Positions 62,431-64,000 of a stretch of 64,000 bases of DNA are shown here, one piece after another. Position 1 is the stretch's first letter. Every line of letters starts with the position of its first letter. A model generated the notes under the pieces. That model saw only the letters and a program-made list of their open reading frames with translations. It was not told where the DNA came from and did not search any database. The DNA comes from an uncultured Armatimonadota bacterium. Lineage in GTDB: Bacteria > Armatimonadota > Armatimonadia > Armatimonadales > Armatimonadaceae. Location: positions 1-64,000 of the forward strand of contig CAIVZM010000034.1 in assembly GCA_903910385.1 (NCBI GenBank), read 5' to 3'. The position numbers were made by a program, and so were the translations under genes.

Positions 62431-64000
62431 TCAACCGCGCCGGGGCGAACGTCTGGCATCAGCGGGATAGGCTACTTTTACAATTACCTTACGTCCGCGG
62501 ATTTTCGTGCGATTCAGCGCTGCGATAATCTCCTCGGCGCGTTCGCTGGGCGCTTCGATAAAGGCGGAACGATCCAGAATATCGATTGCGCCGACCGATT
62601 TCCCGGTCAAGCCGACAGCGCTGGCAATCGCCCCCACCAGATCAGCGGGACGCAGTCCATCCTGGCGTCCGAGGGGCACGAACAGACGGGTCATGCCCGG
62701 TTCCGGTCTCTCGGAATCCGCCGCAATGGCATCATCGGAATCTTCCACCACCGGCCCTCGCGATTCCCACAGCATCTGTAACGCAGCGGCAGCGACATCG
62801 GCAGCGTCGAATTCTTCAATCAGTGCAGACACTACCGGGCGTTGGGCGTCATAATCATCCGATTCCAGCCGCGTTCGCAATGTATTCAGGAAAGTTTCCC
62901 GCCGTCGCGCCGCCACATCCGCCGCCGTAGGAATTCGGGCAGGAGAGATTTTCGCGCCGGTCATTTGCTCGATCATCTTCAGATTGCGGCGTTCTCTGGG
63001 CACAATGAGAGTGATCGCATCCCCGGTGCGCCCGGCGCGACCCGTTCGCCCGATCCGGTGGATATATTGCTCCACATCCCAGGGCAGGTCATAGTTGATG
63101 ACGTGTGTGACCGTCTCGATATCCAGTCCACGCGCCGCGACATCGGTCGCGATCAACAATTCTGAACGACCTTCCTTGAACGATTTCATGACCCGGTCGC
63201 GTTCCGCCTGATTCATGTCGCCATGCAACGCTTCTGCATCATACCCACGTTGACGCATCGCTTCCGTGAGTTCGTTCGTCTCCTGTCGCGTTCGGCAGAA
63301 GACAATGGTCGGACCGGGCGTCTCCATATCGAGTACCCTCGCCAGAGCATCCCGCTTCTTTCCTGGGGCGACCTCATAGTAGGTCTGGTTGGTGGTATCG
63401 AGCGTGCGTCGCCGACTTTCGATCTTCACGGTCTCCGCATTCGGCAGAAACTTGCGAACAAGAGCGGCGATACGTGGCGGCATGGTCGCTGAGAAGAGTG
63501 CGACTTGACGTGTGGTCGGCAGTTCCGCCAGAATAGTTTCGATATCCTCGATAAACCCGAAGGCGAGCATCTCGTCCGCTTCATCCAGAGCACAGAATTT
63601 CACCTGCGACAGATCCAGAGAACCGCGCCGTAAGTGATCCTGAATACGTCCGGGCGTCCCTACGACGATTTGCGCTCCGAGCTTCAGGGCGCGGAACTGG
63701 CGGTCAATGGGTTGCCCTCCGTAGATGGGGGCGATCCGCATTCCCGTTCCCTTCGACAGAATATGGAACTGTTCAGCTACCTGAACGCAGAGTTCACGCG
63801 TCGGAACCATCACCAGAGCCTGCGTTTGCGTGTCGCGCGCATCCGCGTGTGCGAGCAACGGTAGGGCGAACGCACCGGTCTTTCCGGTTCCGGTCTGCGC
63901 CTGCCCGATAAGGTCGCGACCGGATAACAGCAGAGGAATGGAACGCGCCTGAATCGGCGTCGGCGTTTCCCATCCTGCCGCCTTCACCGCGAGTCGTAAC
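62431..64000 (-). CDS. DEAD-box RNA helicase, N-terminus beyond the window
   Basis: The frame is open to the right edge; residues before the GTG at 63987 still match the family (LRLAVKAAGWETPTPIQ), so that codon is internal and the gene is partial. Motifs in order: Q-motif PTPIQ, AQTGTGKT, PTREL, TPGR, DEAD, SAT, then ATDVAARGLD and HRIGRTGRAG. A spacer (about 375-440) leads to a DbpA-type RNA-binding domain at the C-terminus (GLTGKSVGAIDILDRSAFIEAP, KIRGRKVIVKVA). It probably helps ribosome assembly or RNA decay at low temperature. Confidence 0.95.
   Translation of the reverse strand, partial: LRLAVKAAGWETPTPIQARSIPLLLSGRDLIGQAQTGTGKTGAFALPLLAHADARDTQTQALVMVPTRELCVQVAEQFHILSKGTGMRIAPIYGGQPIDRQFRALKLGAQIVVGTPGRIQDHLRRGSLDLSQVKFCALDEADEMLAFGFIEDIETILAELPTTRQVALFSATMPPRIAALVRKFLPNAETVKIESRRRTLDTTNQTYYEVAPGKKRDALARVLDMETPGPTIVFCRTRQETNELTEAMRQRGYDAEALHGDMNQAERDRVMKSFKEGRSELLIATDVAARGLDIETVTHVINYDLPWDVEQYIHRIGRTGRAGRTGDAITLIVPRERRNLKMIEQMTGAKISPARIPTAADVAARRRETFLNTLRTRLESDDYDAQRPVVSALIEEFDAADVAAAALQMLWESRGPVVEDSDDAIAADSERPEPGMTRLFVPLGRQDGLRPADLVGAIASAVGLTGKSVGAIDILDRSAFIEAPSERAEEIIAALNRTKIRGRKVIVKVAYPADARRSPRRG

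Overview
The window looks like chromosomal DNA of a member of the Armatimonadota. The best pointer is the DUF1559/type II pseudopilin-like gene at 35415, which has the [13 protein letters not shown]...[12 protein letters not shown] leader and the H-X9-DG tail that these bacteria (and Planctomycetes) carry in many copies. Pairs such as DUF1800/DUF1501 and TPR/CRTAC1 and many TAT or lipoprotein signals agree. The assignment rests on remembered family features, not a database search. Base composition is moderate and even. I found no rRNA, tRNA, CRISPR array, transposase or phage gene.

Layout. 1-2.3 kb: a histidine kinase and a response regulator whose DNA-binding helix is cut short. 2.4-5.2 kb: a small antitoxin-like protein plus retropepsin-like protease pair, convergent with an ABC exporter, and beside it a decayed second copy of the same junction. 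5.3-6.7 kb: thioredoxin-like protein and WecG/TagA glycosyltransferase. 6.8-11.8 kb: a reductase with a FabI/FabL-like Tyr-X6-Lys site, an ECF sigma/anti-sigma pair with a probable autoregulated promoter, an HtrA protease and methionine aminopeptidase. 11.9-31.6 kb: a sugar-use region with an AraC regulator divergent from a GH2 glycosidase, an aldo-keto reductase, an ABC-F protein, a TolB-like propeller, an esterase, two sugar oxidoreductase-type genes, then an alpha-L-rhamnosidase overlapping a four-gene rhamnose-type ABC importer and a Rieske protein.

31.8-40.8 kb: Der GTPase, OsmC, a DUF3592 gene broken by a 61-bp repeat-flanked insertion, the DUF1559 gene broken by an amber codon, a TPR/CRTAC1 pair, QueE and a GNAT enzyme. 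40.8-55.3 kb: a Gfo/Idh/MocA oxidoreductase with a BrkB membrane protein, DUF1800/DUF1501, Hpt, Maf, RuvC, PdxS and PdxT (vitamin B6), a propeller and a LuxE-like acyl-protein synthetase. 55.5-60.3 kb: a second sugar ABC importer led by an NHL-repeat protein. 60.4-64 kb: a second ABC-F ATPase and a DEAD-box helicase that runs off the right edge.

The most interesting signals are the protease/exporter junction with its decayed duplicate; the DUF3592 gene that becomes intact when exactly 61 bases are removed, with a 29-32-29 geometry; the amber codon inside the pseudopilin-like gene; an apparent habit of leaderless transcription (a TANAAT box 6-8 bases before the start codon of at least five genes); and an orphan terminator that may close a small RNA gene.
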